Program-made: the position numbers and the translations under genes | Notes under the pieces: generated by a model | What the model was told of the DNA's origin: nothing | Databases searched by the model: none | The model's input: only the letters and a program-made list of their open reading frames with translations | Assembly (NCBI GenBank): GCA_965276765.1 | Contig: OZ255627.1 | Coordinates: 434,001 to 498,000, forward strand | DNA from: G965276765 sp965276765 | Lineage (GTDB): Bacteria; Actinomycetota; Acidimicrobiia; Acidimicrobiales; Palsa-688 | Length of the DNA stretch: 64,000 bases | Reading direction: 5' to 3' | In this document: one piece after another, positions 52,374 to 60,858 of the stretch | Layout: each line of letters begins with the position of its first letter | Numbering within the stretch: the stretch's first letter is position 1

Positions 52374-54559
52374 CCTTGGCCCCCATCCTTGGCGTGCTTC
52401 GCCTTCCGCTCGGCTCGCTGGCGATGCAGGATCGGCTCGGTATAGCCCGACGGCTGCGTCGTGCCATCGAAGATCAGCGCCCTCGCCGCCCCGAACGCCT
52501 CGCCGTCGAAGGCAGGAGCCATGGCCACGTAGGCAGGGTCGCCGGCGTTCTGGCCGTCGACGACGGCCGCCATGCAGCGCAGGCTCTCGTCGACCTCGTC
52601 GGCGGTGACCACGCCGTGACGCAGCCAGTTGGCAATGTGCTGCGACGAGATCCGGCAGGTCGCTCGATCCTCCATCAAGGCGACGTCGTTGATGTCGGGC
52701 ACCTTGGAGCAACCGACGCCCTGGTCCACCCATCGGACCACGTAGCCGAGGATTCCCTGGACGTTGTTGTCGACCTCGGCCCGGCGCTGGGTGGCGTCCC
52801 ACGGCGGTGTGGCGACGACCGGAATGGCGAGGAGGTCGTCGAGCGTGGCCCGCATCCCGCCGGCCAGGTCGTCCTGGCGGGCCGAGACATCCACCCGGTG
52901 ATAGTGGATGGCGTGCAGGGTGGCGGCGGTCGGCGAAGGCACCCAGGCGCAGGTGGCCCCCGCCTGCGGGTGATTGATCTTCTGGTCGAGCATCTCGGCC
53001 ATACGGTCGGGTGCGGCCCACATCCCCTTGCCGATCTGAGCCCGGCCTCGCAGCCCGCAGGCCAGACCGACGTCGACGTTCCAGTCCTCGTAGGCGGTGA
53101 TCCACCGCTCTGACTTCATGTCCCCCTTGCGGACCATCGGCCCGGCTTCCATCGACGTGTGGATCTCGTCGCCGGTGCGATCGAGGAACCCGGTGTTGAT
53201 GAAGGCGATCCTCGACTTGGCGGCCCGGATGCACTCCTTGAGGTTGACCGTCGTCCTGCGCTCCTCGTCCATGATCCCGACCTTGACGGAGTTGGCCGGC
53301 AGCCCGACGATGCGTTCGACGGCGGCGAACACGTCATCGGTGAAGGCAACCTCCTCTGGCCCGTGCATCTTGGGCTTCACGACGTAGACACAACCGGCCG
53401 GCGAGTTTCGCTCTGCGTCTTGGCGTACCAGATCATGCTTGGCGATCAGGACGGTCATCACGGAATCGAGGAGCCCTTCGGGGATCTCGTCGCCCTTACC
53501 GTCAAGCACCGCAGGGGTGGTCATGAGGTGTCCGACGTTGCGAACGAGCATCAACGAGCGGCCCCTTCGCGTGAGGGTCGAGCCGTCGGGAGCCGCGAAC
53601 GACCGGTCGGCGGCGAGGCGACGCTCGAAGCTGCGGCCACCCTTGGTCACCTCCGCGACCAGATCGCCTTTCATGAGGCCGAGCCAGTTGCGGTAGGCGT
53701 CGACCTTGTCGGCGGCGTCGACGGCGGCCACCGAGTCCTCGAAGTCGATGATGGCCGTGACGGCCGACTCGATGACCACATCGGTGATGCCGGCCCCGTC
53801 GGCCTTGCCGACCGCCGTCGTCGCGTCGAAGACGACCTCGACACCGAGACCGTGGTGGGTGAGCAGCACGCTCTGCGGGTCGGCCTTGGACCCGGTGAAG
53901 CCGCTGAACGCCCCCGGATCGACCAACCCGACGCCTACCCCGTCCGCTACCCCGACGACGAGGCGGCCATCGTCGACCCGGTACGCCGTGGCGTCGGCGT
54001 GCGACGCCCCATCGAGGGGGAAGGTCTCATCAAGGAAGCGGCGGACCCAGGCCACCACGAGGGCGCCCCGCTCCGGGTCGTAGGGGCCGGCGGGAGGCAA
54101 GCTCCCGAGGGCATCGGTGCCGTAGACGGCGTCATAGAGCGAGCCCCACCGGGCGTTGGCGGCGTTGAGCGAGTACCTGGCGTTGCTCACCGGCACGACC
54201 AGCTGCGGCCCGGCCACGGTGGAGATCTCCGGATCCACATCGTTGGCGACGATCTCGAAGTCGTCGCCCTCGGCTACGAGGTAGCCGATCGACTCGAGGA
54301 ACTCCCGGTACGCCGAGCGATCGAGGGTTACGCCGCTGTGCTCGTGGTGCCATCCGTCGATCTGGGCCTGCCGCTTCGCCCGCGTGGCGAGCAGCTCCCG
54401 GTTGCGGGGGCCCATCGTGGCGACAAGATCCGAGAATCCCTTCCACAGGGCGGTGCCTTCGATACCGGTACCGGGCAGGACCTCGTCGGTCACGAAGTCG
54501 AAGAGCTCCCGGTCGACCTGCAGCTCGTCGACCGAGACCCGGTGGCCTGCGTCGGTCAC
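52370..54559 (-). CDS. glcB: malate synthase G
   Basis: A 729-residue single-chain malate synthase that joins glyoxylate and acetyl-CoA to malate. Visible landmarks include MHGPEEVAFTDDVFAAVER, KVGIMDEERRTTVNLKECIR, FINTGFLDRTGDEIHTSME, GKGMWAAPDRMAEML and the C-terminal LMEDRATCRISSQHIANWL. Length matches GlcB rather than the shorter AceB. The start is GTG 54559, preceded by GAGGAGGTAACGCC; a frame extension to 54589 lacks such a site. It sits 60 bp downstream of the lactate/glycolate permease and overlaps the GlcG gene by four bases, so the three form one glycolate/glyoxylate unit. Confidence 0.95.
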   Translation of the reverse strand: MTDAGHRVSVDELQVDRELFDFVTDEVLPGTGIEGTALWKGFSDLVATMGPRNRELLATRAKRQAQIDGWHHEHSGVTLDRSAYREFLESIGYLVAEGDDFEIVANDVDPEISTVAGPQLVVPVSNARYSLNAANARWGSLYDAVYGTDALGSLPPAGPYDPERGALVVAWVRRFLDETFPLDGASHADATAYRVDDGRLVVGVADGVGVGLVDPGAFSGFTGSKADPQSVLLTHHGLGVEVVFDATTAVGKADGAGITDVVIESAVTAIIDFEDSVAAVDAADKVDAYRNWLGLMKGDLVAEVTKGGRSFERRLAADRSFAAPDGSTLTRRGRSLMLVRNVGHLMTTPAVLDGKGDEIPEGLLDSVMTVLIAKHDLVRQDAERNSPAGCVYVVKPKMHGPEEVAFTDDVFAAVERIVGLPANSVKVGIMDEERRTTVNLKECIRAAKSRIAFINTGFLDRTGDEIHTSMEAGPMVRKGDMKSERWITAYEDWNVDVGLACGLRGRAQIGKGMWAAPDRMAEMLDQKINHPQAGATCAWVPSPTAATLHAIHYHRVDVSARQDDLAGGMRATLDDLLAIPVVATPPWDATQRRAEVDNNVQGILGYVVRWVDQGVGCSKVPDINDVALMEDRATCRISSQHIANWLRHGVVTADEVDESLRCMAAVVDGQNAGDPAYVAMAPAFDGEAFGAARALIFDGTTQPSGYTEPILHRQRAERKAKHAKDGGQG

Positions 54560-54619
54560 GGCGTTACCTCCTCGGCAATCGGTGCCCATCCCACGATTCC
54601 ACGTTCCTCCCGTCGAGCA

Positions 54620-56263
54620 TCAAAGACGCATCGATCCTGGCAGGAGGAAGTAGTACAGGCAACCTGTGGCGACGAGCACGGTGAGCATGACGAACGTCCA
54701 GCCCATATTGTGGCGGATGACTTCGCCCTCGCTGCGCACGAAGCGGGTGGTCGAGACGCCGACGCTCGCCGTCTGGGGCGCGACCGGCTTGCCGACCTCC
54801 GCCCCGAGGGAATTGAGGGAGGGGAAGATGAGCACAGGTGCACCGAGAATTCGGGCCACTTGGTACTGGAACTGGCCGAACACGGCATTGGTCGAGGTAT
54901 TGCTCCCCGACAAGGCGACGCCGATCCAACCGAGCAGCGGTGACAGCACGATGAACACGGTGCCCACCTTGGAGAACCCGTTGGCCATGGAGTTGGCCAT
55001 CCCGGAGTAGTTGAACACGTACGCCAGGCCGTAGATGATCGGGCCCACGAGGAGCGCGCCCCACATCTGCGAGAACGTATTCCTGAAGGCCTTGGCCACC
55101 TGCGCGCCTCTCGGCCTGAGGTAGAGCATGATGAGGACCCACGACGCCAAGATGGCCGTCCCGGCGACGAACGGTGCCCAGGACCAGTCCGATTCGACCG
55201 CCTTGCCGCTCAGGGAGCTGATCGCATCCACGACCGGCTTGTACGGTATGTATTTCGGCAGCGGCGACCAAGGACCCGTCCAGGCGACGACGACGGCGAT
55301 CAGGATCAGGAACGGCACCAAGCCGCGAGCCGCCGAACGCAGGGTGGTCGGACTCAGGCTGGCGGCGCCTGGGCCGGTGCTCGTCACCCCCATGCTCGCT
55401 ACTTCCTCGTCGCTCAGCGGTCTGCCTCCGAAGCCGAGGATCGTCCGGGGACGCCACACCCGCAAGAACCCGAGCAGCACGATGAAGCAGACGAGCGACC
55501 CGAAGATGTCCGGCAAGTATGGGCCCAGGTAGACCGCCGTGGGGAACTGCCCGGCGATGTAGGCCAAGGACGCCACCACCGCAAGCGGCCAGCCGTCACG
55601 GAGCCCACGCCGCCCGCTCACCAGGTAGATCAGGATCCACGGCGGGAAGAGCGCCAGGATGGCCACGATCTTCCCGATCGATGCCGACAACGCCAGCAGC
55701 GGCAGCCCCGTCACGGCCGCAAGCCCGATGATCGGTGCTCCAAGTGCGCCGAACGAGACGGGGGCGTTGTTGGCCAATGCGGCGACCCGGATCGCGGCCA
55801 GGTCCGCCACCCCCAGGCCGATGAGGATGGGGGCCACGACCGCCCACGGGTACCCGAAGCCGACCAGACCCTCCATGAGCGCCCCGAACGCCCACGCCAT
55901 GAGCAGGGTCTGCACCCGGATGTCGGCGGTCGCTTGGGCCACCAGCCATCGCTTCAGGTCGTCGAAGGCCCCGGTCACCACCAGGGTGTTGTAGATGATC
56001 ACGCCCCAGAGGACGATCCAGTCGATCGACCACACCCCGGTGGCCGCGCCGAGGCCGTACGACGCCAACGTGCCCCCCAAGGGCGCCTTCCAAGCGACCA
56101 CCCCGAGAAGGATCGTGACCACCGAGCCGATGATCACCGCCCGCCAGGCGCTGAGACGAAAGCCGCCCAGCAGGACAAGCAACACCACCACCGGCACCAG
56201 GGCCAGAAGTGTGTCGCCGGTGATCGAACCCAAAGGATCAAGGACCTGATGGAATACGGGCAC
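54620..56263 (-). CDS. L-lactate/glycolate permease (LctP family)
   Basis: A 547-residue transporter with about 12-14 membrane helices. Family motifs are MAWAFGALMEGLVGFGYPWA, ALANNAPVSFGALGAPIIGL and LLGWIGVALSGSNTSTNAVF. The LctP family includes LldP and GlcA, which import lactate and glycolate with protons; malate synthase G and GlcG downstream favour glycolate. The start is GTG 56263, immediately after a run of nine G (minus strand) that serves as the Shine-Dalgarno sequence. It heads a four-gene leftward operon. Confidence 0.92.
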   Translation of the reverse strand: MPVFHQVLDPLGSITGDTLLALVPVVVLLVLLGGFRLSAWRAVIIGSVVTILLGVVAWKAPLGGTLASYGLGAATGVWSIDWIVLWGVIIYNTLVVTGAFDDLKRWLVAQATADIRVQTLLMAWAFGALMEGLVGFGYPWAVVAPILIGLGVADLAAIRVAALANNAPVSFGALGAPIIGLAAVTGLPLLALSASIGKIVAILALFPPWILIYLVSGRRGLRDGWPLAVVASLAYIAGQFPTAVYLGPYLPDIFGSLVCFIVLLGFLRVWRPRTILGFGGRPLSDEEVASMGVTSTGPGAASLSPTTLRSAARGLVPFLILIAVVVAWTGPWSPLPKYIPYKPVVDAISSLSGKAVESDWSWAPFVAGTAILASWVLIMLYLRPRGAQVAKAFRNTFSQMWGALLVGPIIYGLAYVFNYSGMANSMANGFSKVGTVFIVLSPLLGWIGVALSGSNTSTNAVFGQFQYQVARILGAPVLIFPSLNSLGAEVGKPVAPQTASVGVSTTRFVRSEGEVIRHNMGWTFVMLTVLVATGCLYYFLLPGSMRL

Positions 56264-56267
56264 GGCG

Positions 56268-56276
56268 CCCCCCCCC
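56268..56276. repeat. nine-base C/G homopolymer in the ribosome-binding site of the permease
   Basis: Nine consecutive C on the plus strand (G on the permease strand) end five bases before the GTG start at 56263. Such tracts can change length by slippage and would alter ribosome binding or spacing. Confidence 0.7.
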
Positions 56277-56293
56277 GTAGTGTCGGTCTCGGT

Positions 56294-56725
56294 TCAGCCG
56301 AGTGGGGCGGTCAGCTCGAGGTGGACGCCATCGGGGTCGGAGAACGAAAGGATGGCGAGTCCGGCGTCGGTGAGGTCCTTGACCTCACCGTGCGCGACGC
56401 CGGCACCCTCGAGCGCCCCGTGAGCGGCGACGAGATCGTCGCGTGAGTCCACCAGGAAGCTGACGTGGTCGAGACCTGTGGTCTCCGAATCGAACTGCCG
56501 CGAACCCACCGGCCGCAGACCGAACAGGGCACCCGATGGGGTCTGGTAGACGACGCCGCCGTAGAACTGCTCGGGCGATTCCTTCACCCCGGGCTCGTCG
56601 ACGTGGGCGGAGGCATCGATGGCCACGGGCCAGCCGAACACGCGGTCGTAGAAGTCCTTGGACCGCCCGATGTCGGTGACGGTCAGGCGGACGTGGGCGA
56701 AGCCGGAGCTCGAGATCATGGGCAT
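56294..56725 (-). CDS. VOC/glyoxalase-like metalloprotein
   Basis: A 143-residue protein with the paired beta-alpha-beta-beta-beta VOC fold: GFAHVRLTVTDIGRSKDFYD, RVFGWPVAIDASAHVDEPG, GALFGLRPV, LDHVSFLVDSRDDLVAAHGA and DPDGVHLELTAP. Metal ligands (His in FAHVRL, Glu or Asp and the later His and Glu in LDHVSF and VHLEL) are at family positions. It resembles ring-cleavage dioxygenase or lactoylglutathione lyase-type proteins but the reaction is not assignable. It lies 30 bp upstream of the permease gene on the same strand. Confidence 0.88.
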   Translation of the reverse strand: MPMISSSGFAHVRLTVTDIGRSKDFYDRVFGWPVAIDASAHVDEPGVKESPEQFYGGVVYQTPSGALFGLRPVGSRQFDSETTGLDHVSFLVDSRDDLVAAHGALEGAGVAHGEVKDLTDAGLAILSFSDPDGVHLELTAPLG

Positions 56726-56821
56726 GCGCCAGTCCTACCCATCTCTCGGCGCCGCCAATAGCGCGCTGGACGCTACGCTCCGCTTGCACATATCGGACAA
56801 CTCGACGTCAAGGAGAGTGCA

Positions 56822-58900
56822 GTGGTCGCGACCGGCGGTCCGCACCGGGCTCACTCAGACGACCCGATGCCCGAGATCGCGCTGCTTGCCGCTCGACCGT
56901 GGTCCCAGGTCGAGCTCCTCGGTCACCGCCGGCTCGCCGATGCCATCGCCGCAGCCGGTGATGACGCCGTCGCCCGTCACCCCGCCGTCCTGTTGCACTA
57001 CGCCAGGTCCTGCGAGCCCGGCCTCCGCTTCGGGCTGAGGTCCGCAGCGCTCGACCGGCTGACGCAGCTGCTCGACCGGGGCCGGCGCCCCGATGCCGCT
57101 GCGCTTCAGCTCGAGGTCGTCGCCGAGCGGGCCATCGACGAGGCGCGCGCCGCCCGGCTCGACCCGGCCGAGACCCTCGCCTTGCAGGTCCTCGACGCCA
57201 CGGGCCAACCGACCGAGCCGGCGCGCCGGCCGGCGCACGGCGACCCGTTCGTGGCGGCGGCCCGCGCCACCGAGACGCTCGGGCGCGTCCTCGCCTGGCG
57301 GGGCGACAAGTTCTCCTCGCAGCTCGCCGGCCAACGGCTGCTCGACGCCGCCGCCAGGTACCGCTGGCTCGGCTCGACGGAGTGGGAGGGCGGCGTCGGC
57401 ATCTGGCTCGGCAACGCCGTCAGATACCAGTGGGGCGATCTGGCCGGGGCCGAGGAGGCGATGGTCAGGGGCTTCGCCGTGCTGGCCCCCAACAGCCCGA
57501 GGCGAGCCGTGCTGCTCACCTTCTTCGCCGAGGTCCTGCTGACAAGGGGCAGGATGTCGGAGTTTGATGCCGTGCTCGACGAGGCCGCCGCCCTGGCCGC
57601 CGCCCAAGACGACCGGACGGCCGTGAGCTACATCGCCTGGTCCCGGGCCAGAGCCTGCTCCGTCAGCGGTGACGCCACGGGGACGGTCCGTGCGCTTCGC
57701 GAGGCGGAGAGCTACCGGAGCGACTGGTGGGACATCACTTCGGGCACGATGTTTCTCGCCGACGCCGCCGAGCTTGTCGACCGCGTCGGCGATCACGCCG
57801 CCGCCGACGCCTATCTCGCCCGGGCGGTGGAGCGTGACCCCGACGACGAGTTCGTCGCCCAGGCGACGGCGGCGCTCATGGCCCGCCGAGGTGATCCCGA
57901 GGAGGCGCTCCAGCTGCTCCGGCGACTGGCCCATGCCCCCTGGTTGGAGAAGCGACTCGTGTGGCGCCACACGCTGCTCGCCTCGTACGCAACCGTTCGC
58001 GCTCGCCGGCCCCGCGCCGGCGCCCTGGCGGCCCGGGCTCTGGCCGAGGCGGTGGAGGTCGGCGGCCTCGACGTGGCGACGACCGGCGAGGCGCAACTGG
58101 TGCGCACCCTGGCCCCGCTTGCGGCCGCCGCCGGCAGCCAGGCCGCCGTCTCCCTCATCGCTCCGACCCACGGCCTCATCGTCAGGCTGCTCGGCGAGGT
58201 CCGTGTGACCCGACACGACGAGACGCTCTCCTTGCCCGTCGGCGCGAGCGGAGCCATGGTGCGCCTCCTCGCCCTTCATCCGAGCGGCCTCGACGCCGAG
58301 CAGGTCATGGACGCGCTGTGGCCGGAGGCCGACGCCGATACGGGCCGGCGCCGCCTGCGCGACGCCAGGTTTCGATTGCACGCTCGCTGCGGGGAGCTGG
58401 TGCAGCGTCGGGGCAGCCGCCTCGCTCTGGTGGAAGGCTGGGTCGACCTCGTCGCCTTCAGGGCGGCGGCCGACCGGGCGGCCAGCGCCGGGAGCGAGCG
58501 CACCGCGGCCGTCGCCGCCGCCCTGGCGCTGTGGACAGGTGAGCCACTGCCAGGCGACACCTACGCCGACTGGGCCATCACCGCGCGCGACCAGCTGCAC
58601 CGTCGATACCTGCAGCTCCTCGACCTCGGCATCGCCGACGCCGAGGAGCGCGACAGCCTCGACGAGGCCTGCGCCCTGCTCGAGGAGGCGGTCGAAACCG
58701 AACCCGACGAGGAGCACCGCTTCTTGCGCCTCGCTGACCATCACCTCGCCCTCGGGCGGCCCGATGCCGCTCGCAGCGTGCTCAAGCGGGCCGTGCGCGC
58801 CGCGGCCCACCTGGATGAGCGGCCATCGGCGCAGGTCCTGTCCCGGCTGGAAGCGCTGAGAGAAGCGGGGCCAGCGCCGCGACCCACGGCCACGCGCTAG
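56822..58900 (+). CDS. BTAD (SARP-type) regulator with N-terminal TPR region
   Basis: A 692-residue cytoplasmic regulator. The N-terminal two thirds are helical TPR-like repeats (about 30-440) with no ATPase motif, unlike MalT/LuxR-large proteins. Then comes a winged-helix DNA-binding domain (about 455-540: IVRLLGEVRVTRHDETLSLP, HPSGLDAEQVMDALWPEADA, RRRLRDARFRLHARCG), followed by the bacterial transcriptional activator domain with VDLVAFRAAADRA, GEPLPGDTYADWAI and further TPR-like helices. GTG at 56822 follows AAGGAG six bases upstream. It is convergent with the RyR gene (22 bp between stops), so it does not share their operon; its target is unknown. Confidence 0.87.
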   Translation: MVATGGPHRAHSDDPMPEIALLAARPWSQVELLGHRRLADAIAAAGDDAVARHPAVLLHYARSCEPGLRFGLRSAALDRLTQLLDRGRRPDAAALQLEVVAERAIDEARAARLDPAETLALQVLDATGQPTEPARRPAHGDPFVAAARATETLGRVLAWRGDKFSSQLAGQRLLDAAARYRWLGSTEWEGGVGIWLGNAVRYQWGDLAGAEEAMVRGFAVLAPNSPRRAVLLTFFAEVLLTRGRMSEFDAVLDEAAALAAAQDDRTAVSYIAWSRARACSVSGDATGTVRALREAESYRSDWWDITSGTMFLADAAELVDRVGDHAAADAYLARAVERDPDDEFVAQATAALMARRGDPEEALQLLRRLAHAPWLEKRLVWRHTLLASYATVRARRPRAGALAARALAEAVEVGGLDVATTGEAQLVRTLAPLAAAAGSQAAVSLIAPTHGLIVRLLGEVRVTRHDETLSLPVGASGAMVRLLALHPSGLDAEQVMDALWPEADADTGRRRLRDARFRLHARCGELVQRRGSRLALVEGWVDLVAFRAAADRAASAGSERTAAVAAALALWTGEPLPGDTYADWAITARDQLHRRYLQLLDLGIADAEERDSLDEACALLEEAVETEPDEEHRFLRLADHHLALGRPDAARSVLKRAVRAAAHLDERPSAQVLSRLEALREAGPAPRPTATR

Positions 58901-58922
58901 CGGCCACGAAGAAACCATTTCG

Positions 58923-60800
58923 CTAAGACGACCGCGGCGGCACGCGAAGAAGCGACCGGCGTACGACGGAGAGCCCAGCATAGGTAGCGAGCACCTGGGG
59001 GATGAGCTCGACCGCCCTGCGGTCCTTGTCTCGTACCGGCTCGCTCAGCTCATCCCAAGAGACGAGGTCGGGGTGGCGCCGGCCTTCGACGTCCTTGACC
59101 CGACCCCACTCCCAGCCGTCCCTGCGACGATCGCCGCACCACCGGTCGTGTTCCATCGGGGCGAGGACCGCCAGTTCGTCGGAGGAAAACGCGAGGACCG
59201 GGGTGTCCCAGTCCTTCATGCGCTCGATCTCGCAGTCGACCGTCTCGAGCTTGGTCCCGATGTCGGCCGCGAGGTCATGGTTCGAGCGCCTGAGCGTCGC
59301 CGCCAGCTCGGCCCATGGGCGCAGAGATGGTGCCCCCGGATCGACACCGGCGGCCAGCTCGCGCTCGACGTAGGCGGCGTGGAAGGCGGCGGCGATCGTC
59401 TCACCGACGCCACCGAGCAGCGTGGCCGGCGTGCACACCTGGGCGGCCAGCTCGAAGGTCGACACGTTGGCCAGCAGGCCGGCGTCACCCCCGCGAAGCA
59501 GCTCGGCGAACGAGCTGGCCCGCCGCGTCGTACACGCCACAATGGGAACGGTGATCGGCAGGCGCCGGCGCAGTCTCAGCGTGGCGCGCAGCGCCGTGGC
59601 GTCGTCGTCACAGCACACGAAGACCACCTCGGTGCCGAGCCTCGCACCGCCCGCCGGCAGATCCCGATCGGCGGGGTCGACGTCCGTCGCCTCGAGCCGG
59701 GAGTGCACGCCGAACGACGGCGCCAGCGTCTGGATGCGCTGCGCGCGTGCGCTGGCGTCGTCGCTGACCAGCGAGATGACCAGCCGGCGGCTCGTGGCAT
59801 CGACCCGGCCGCAACGGCCGGTATCGCTCGCTGCCGCCTGGCTCCTCCTTTCCCCCAAACCTCCACTCCCGCAGCGGCCGGCACCGCCCCCGCGCGCTGC
59901 GAGATGATGACGGCGGGCCGCTTCGACGGCGAGATCGTCGCCGACGCTCCCCCCGCCGGCGATGACGATGTGAACCTCCGTCTCGTTGCTCTCGGCCGGA
60001 GCGATCGGTCCGTGGGCGTTGAGCAGCGCCTGCGGGCCGGACCGGGTCACGTTGAAGTACTCGACCCGGCCGACATCGGATGAGAGCAGCACCGCCTCTT
60101 CGAGGAGGCCGCACAGACTGTCGTCGCCGATGTGCACAAAGACGCGGGCGTCGGTGGAGCGGACGAACCCCGCCTTGGCGGCGACGGCCACCTCGGCGTT
60201 GACACCGTCGTCGCCACAGGTCACGACGATCCAGCGGGCCCGCCCGACGCGGGCCCTGGACAGCACGACCCGTTCGGCCGCGTCACCGACGAGCAGTGGA
60301 ATGCCGCGGTCCCTGAACTCGTCGACGACATCAGGAGCCGGCGCCGAGTCGATGGCCACGACGCGCCAACCCTTCTCCCAGAAGCTCATGGCGAAGCTCG
60401 AGCCGCTGCGCCCGATCCCGCAGACGACCAGGTGGTCGCGGTACGCCACCCTGATGCGTAGTTGCGTCACCTGCTGGACGAAGAGGGCGGCGGCCGCCTG
60501 GAGGCCGGCCCACGCCACGATCACCGGGGCGAGAAAACGGGCGACCTGCAAGGCCGGAGGGATCGCCCGGGCGGCCACCGGGATGTAGGCGAGGGAGAAG
60601 AGCTGCAGCGCGCCATAGGCCCGGTCGAGCACTGACGCGCCACCCGAGTCCTCCCCCACCCCGATGATGCCGAGCACGAAGGCCGCCGCCGCGGTCACGG
60701 TGATCAGCTGCCAGCGATGGCGCCCCCACGCCGCCGCCGCCCGACGGACCGGGCGCAGATCGGCGGTCCGCACGCCTGGCCCGACGTCGGACCGCGTCAC
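58923..60800 (-). CDS. TrkA-N NAD-binding membrane protein with C-terminal RyR domain
   Basis: A 625-residue protein. The N-terminus has a helix at about 31-49, a pore-helix-like segment (YGALQLFSLAYIP) and another helix at about 87-108, like a two-helix potassium-channel module but with no TxGYG filter. Residues about 122-265 are a TrkA-N domain with HLVVCGIGRSGSSFAMSFWE. A second, partly degenerate Rossmann domain follows from about 277 (HIVIAGGGSVGDDLAVEAAR). The C-terminus (about 530-605) matches the RyR repeat domain: LAVLAPMEHDRWCGDRRRDG and HPDLVSWDELSEPVRDKDRR. RyR domains occur in prokaryotic conflict systems together with TIR proteins. Its GTG start is 46 bp after the TIR-WD40 stop, within a tandem repeat. 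Confidence 0.85.
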   Translation of the reverse strand: MTRSDVGPGVRTADLRPVRRAAAAWGRHRWQLITVTAAAAFVLGIIGVGEDSGGASVLDRAYGALQLFSLAYIPVAARAIPPALQVARFLAPVIVAWAGLQAAAALFVQQVTQLRIRVAYRDHLVVCGIGRSGSSFAMSFWEKGWRVVAIDSAPAPDVVDEFRDRGIPLLVGDAAERVVLSRARVGRARWIVVTCGDDGVNAEVAVAAKAGFVRSTDARVFVHIGDDSLCGLLEEAVLLSSDVGRVEYFNVTRSGPQALLNAHGPIAPAESNETEVHIVIAGGGSVGDDLAVEAARRHHLAARGGGAGRCGSGGLGERRSQAAASDTGRCGRVDATSRRLVISLVSDDASARAQRIQTLAPSFGVHSRLEATDVDPADRDLPAGGARLGTEVVFVCCDDDATALRATLRLRRRLPITVPIVACTTRRASSFAELLRGGDAGLLANVSTFELAAQVCTPATLLGGVGETIAAAFHAAYVERELAAGVDPGAPSLRPWAELAATLRRSNHDLAADIGTKLETVDCEIERMKDWDTPVLAFSSDELAVLAPMEHDRWCGDRRRDGWEWGRVKDVEGRRHPDLVSWDELSEPVRDKDRRAVELIPQVLATYAGLSVVRRSLLRVPPRSS

Positions 60801-60858
60801 CCGTCGGCCCCGCTCACCACACGGCCCCGCTCACCCGTCGGCCCGCTCACCCGTACGG
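60797..60858. repeat. 17-bp tandem repeat spanning the TIR-WD40 stop and RyR gene start
   Basis: The unit TCACCCGTCGGCCCCGC occurs as copies at 60797-60813 and 60814-60830 (three mismatches), a 16-base copy at 60831-60846, and a partial one at 60847-60858. Each starts with TCAC, which reads GTGA on the minus strand; the outermost two supply the stop of one gene and the start of the next. Confidence 0.8.

Noticed and set aside
52374..53234. Longer frame for the GlcG-like protein
   Set aside because: The upstream part is the antisense/other-frame shadow of malate synthase; the natural start is the GTG overlapping its stop.
53159..54943. 594-codon plus-strand frame opposite malate synthase and permease
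   Set aside because: Lies antisense to two well-supported genes and has biased composition.
56855..58981. 708-codon minus-strand frame opposite the BTAD regulator
   Set aside because: No ribosome-binding site or family motif; the plus strand has a clear winged helix and BTAD region.
59770..59950. Possible frameshift in the second Rossmann domain of the TrkA-RyR protein
   Set aside because: The stretch is Gly/Arg-rich and family-poor, but neither alternative frame restores a better match, so I left the gene intact.
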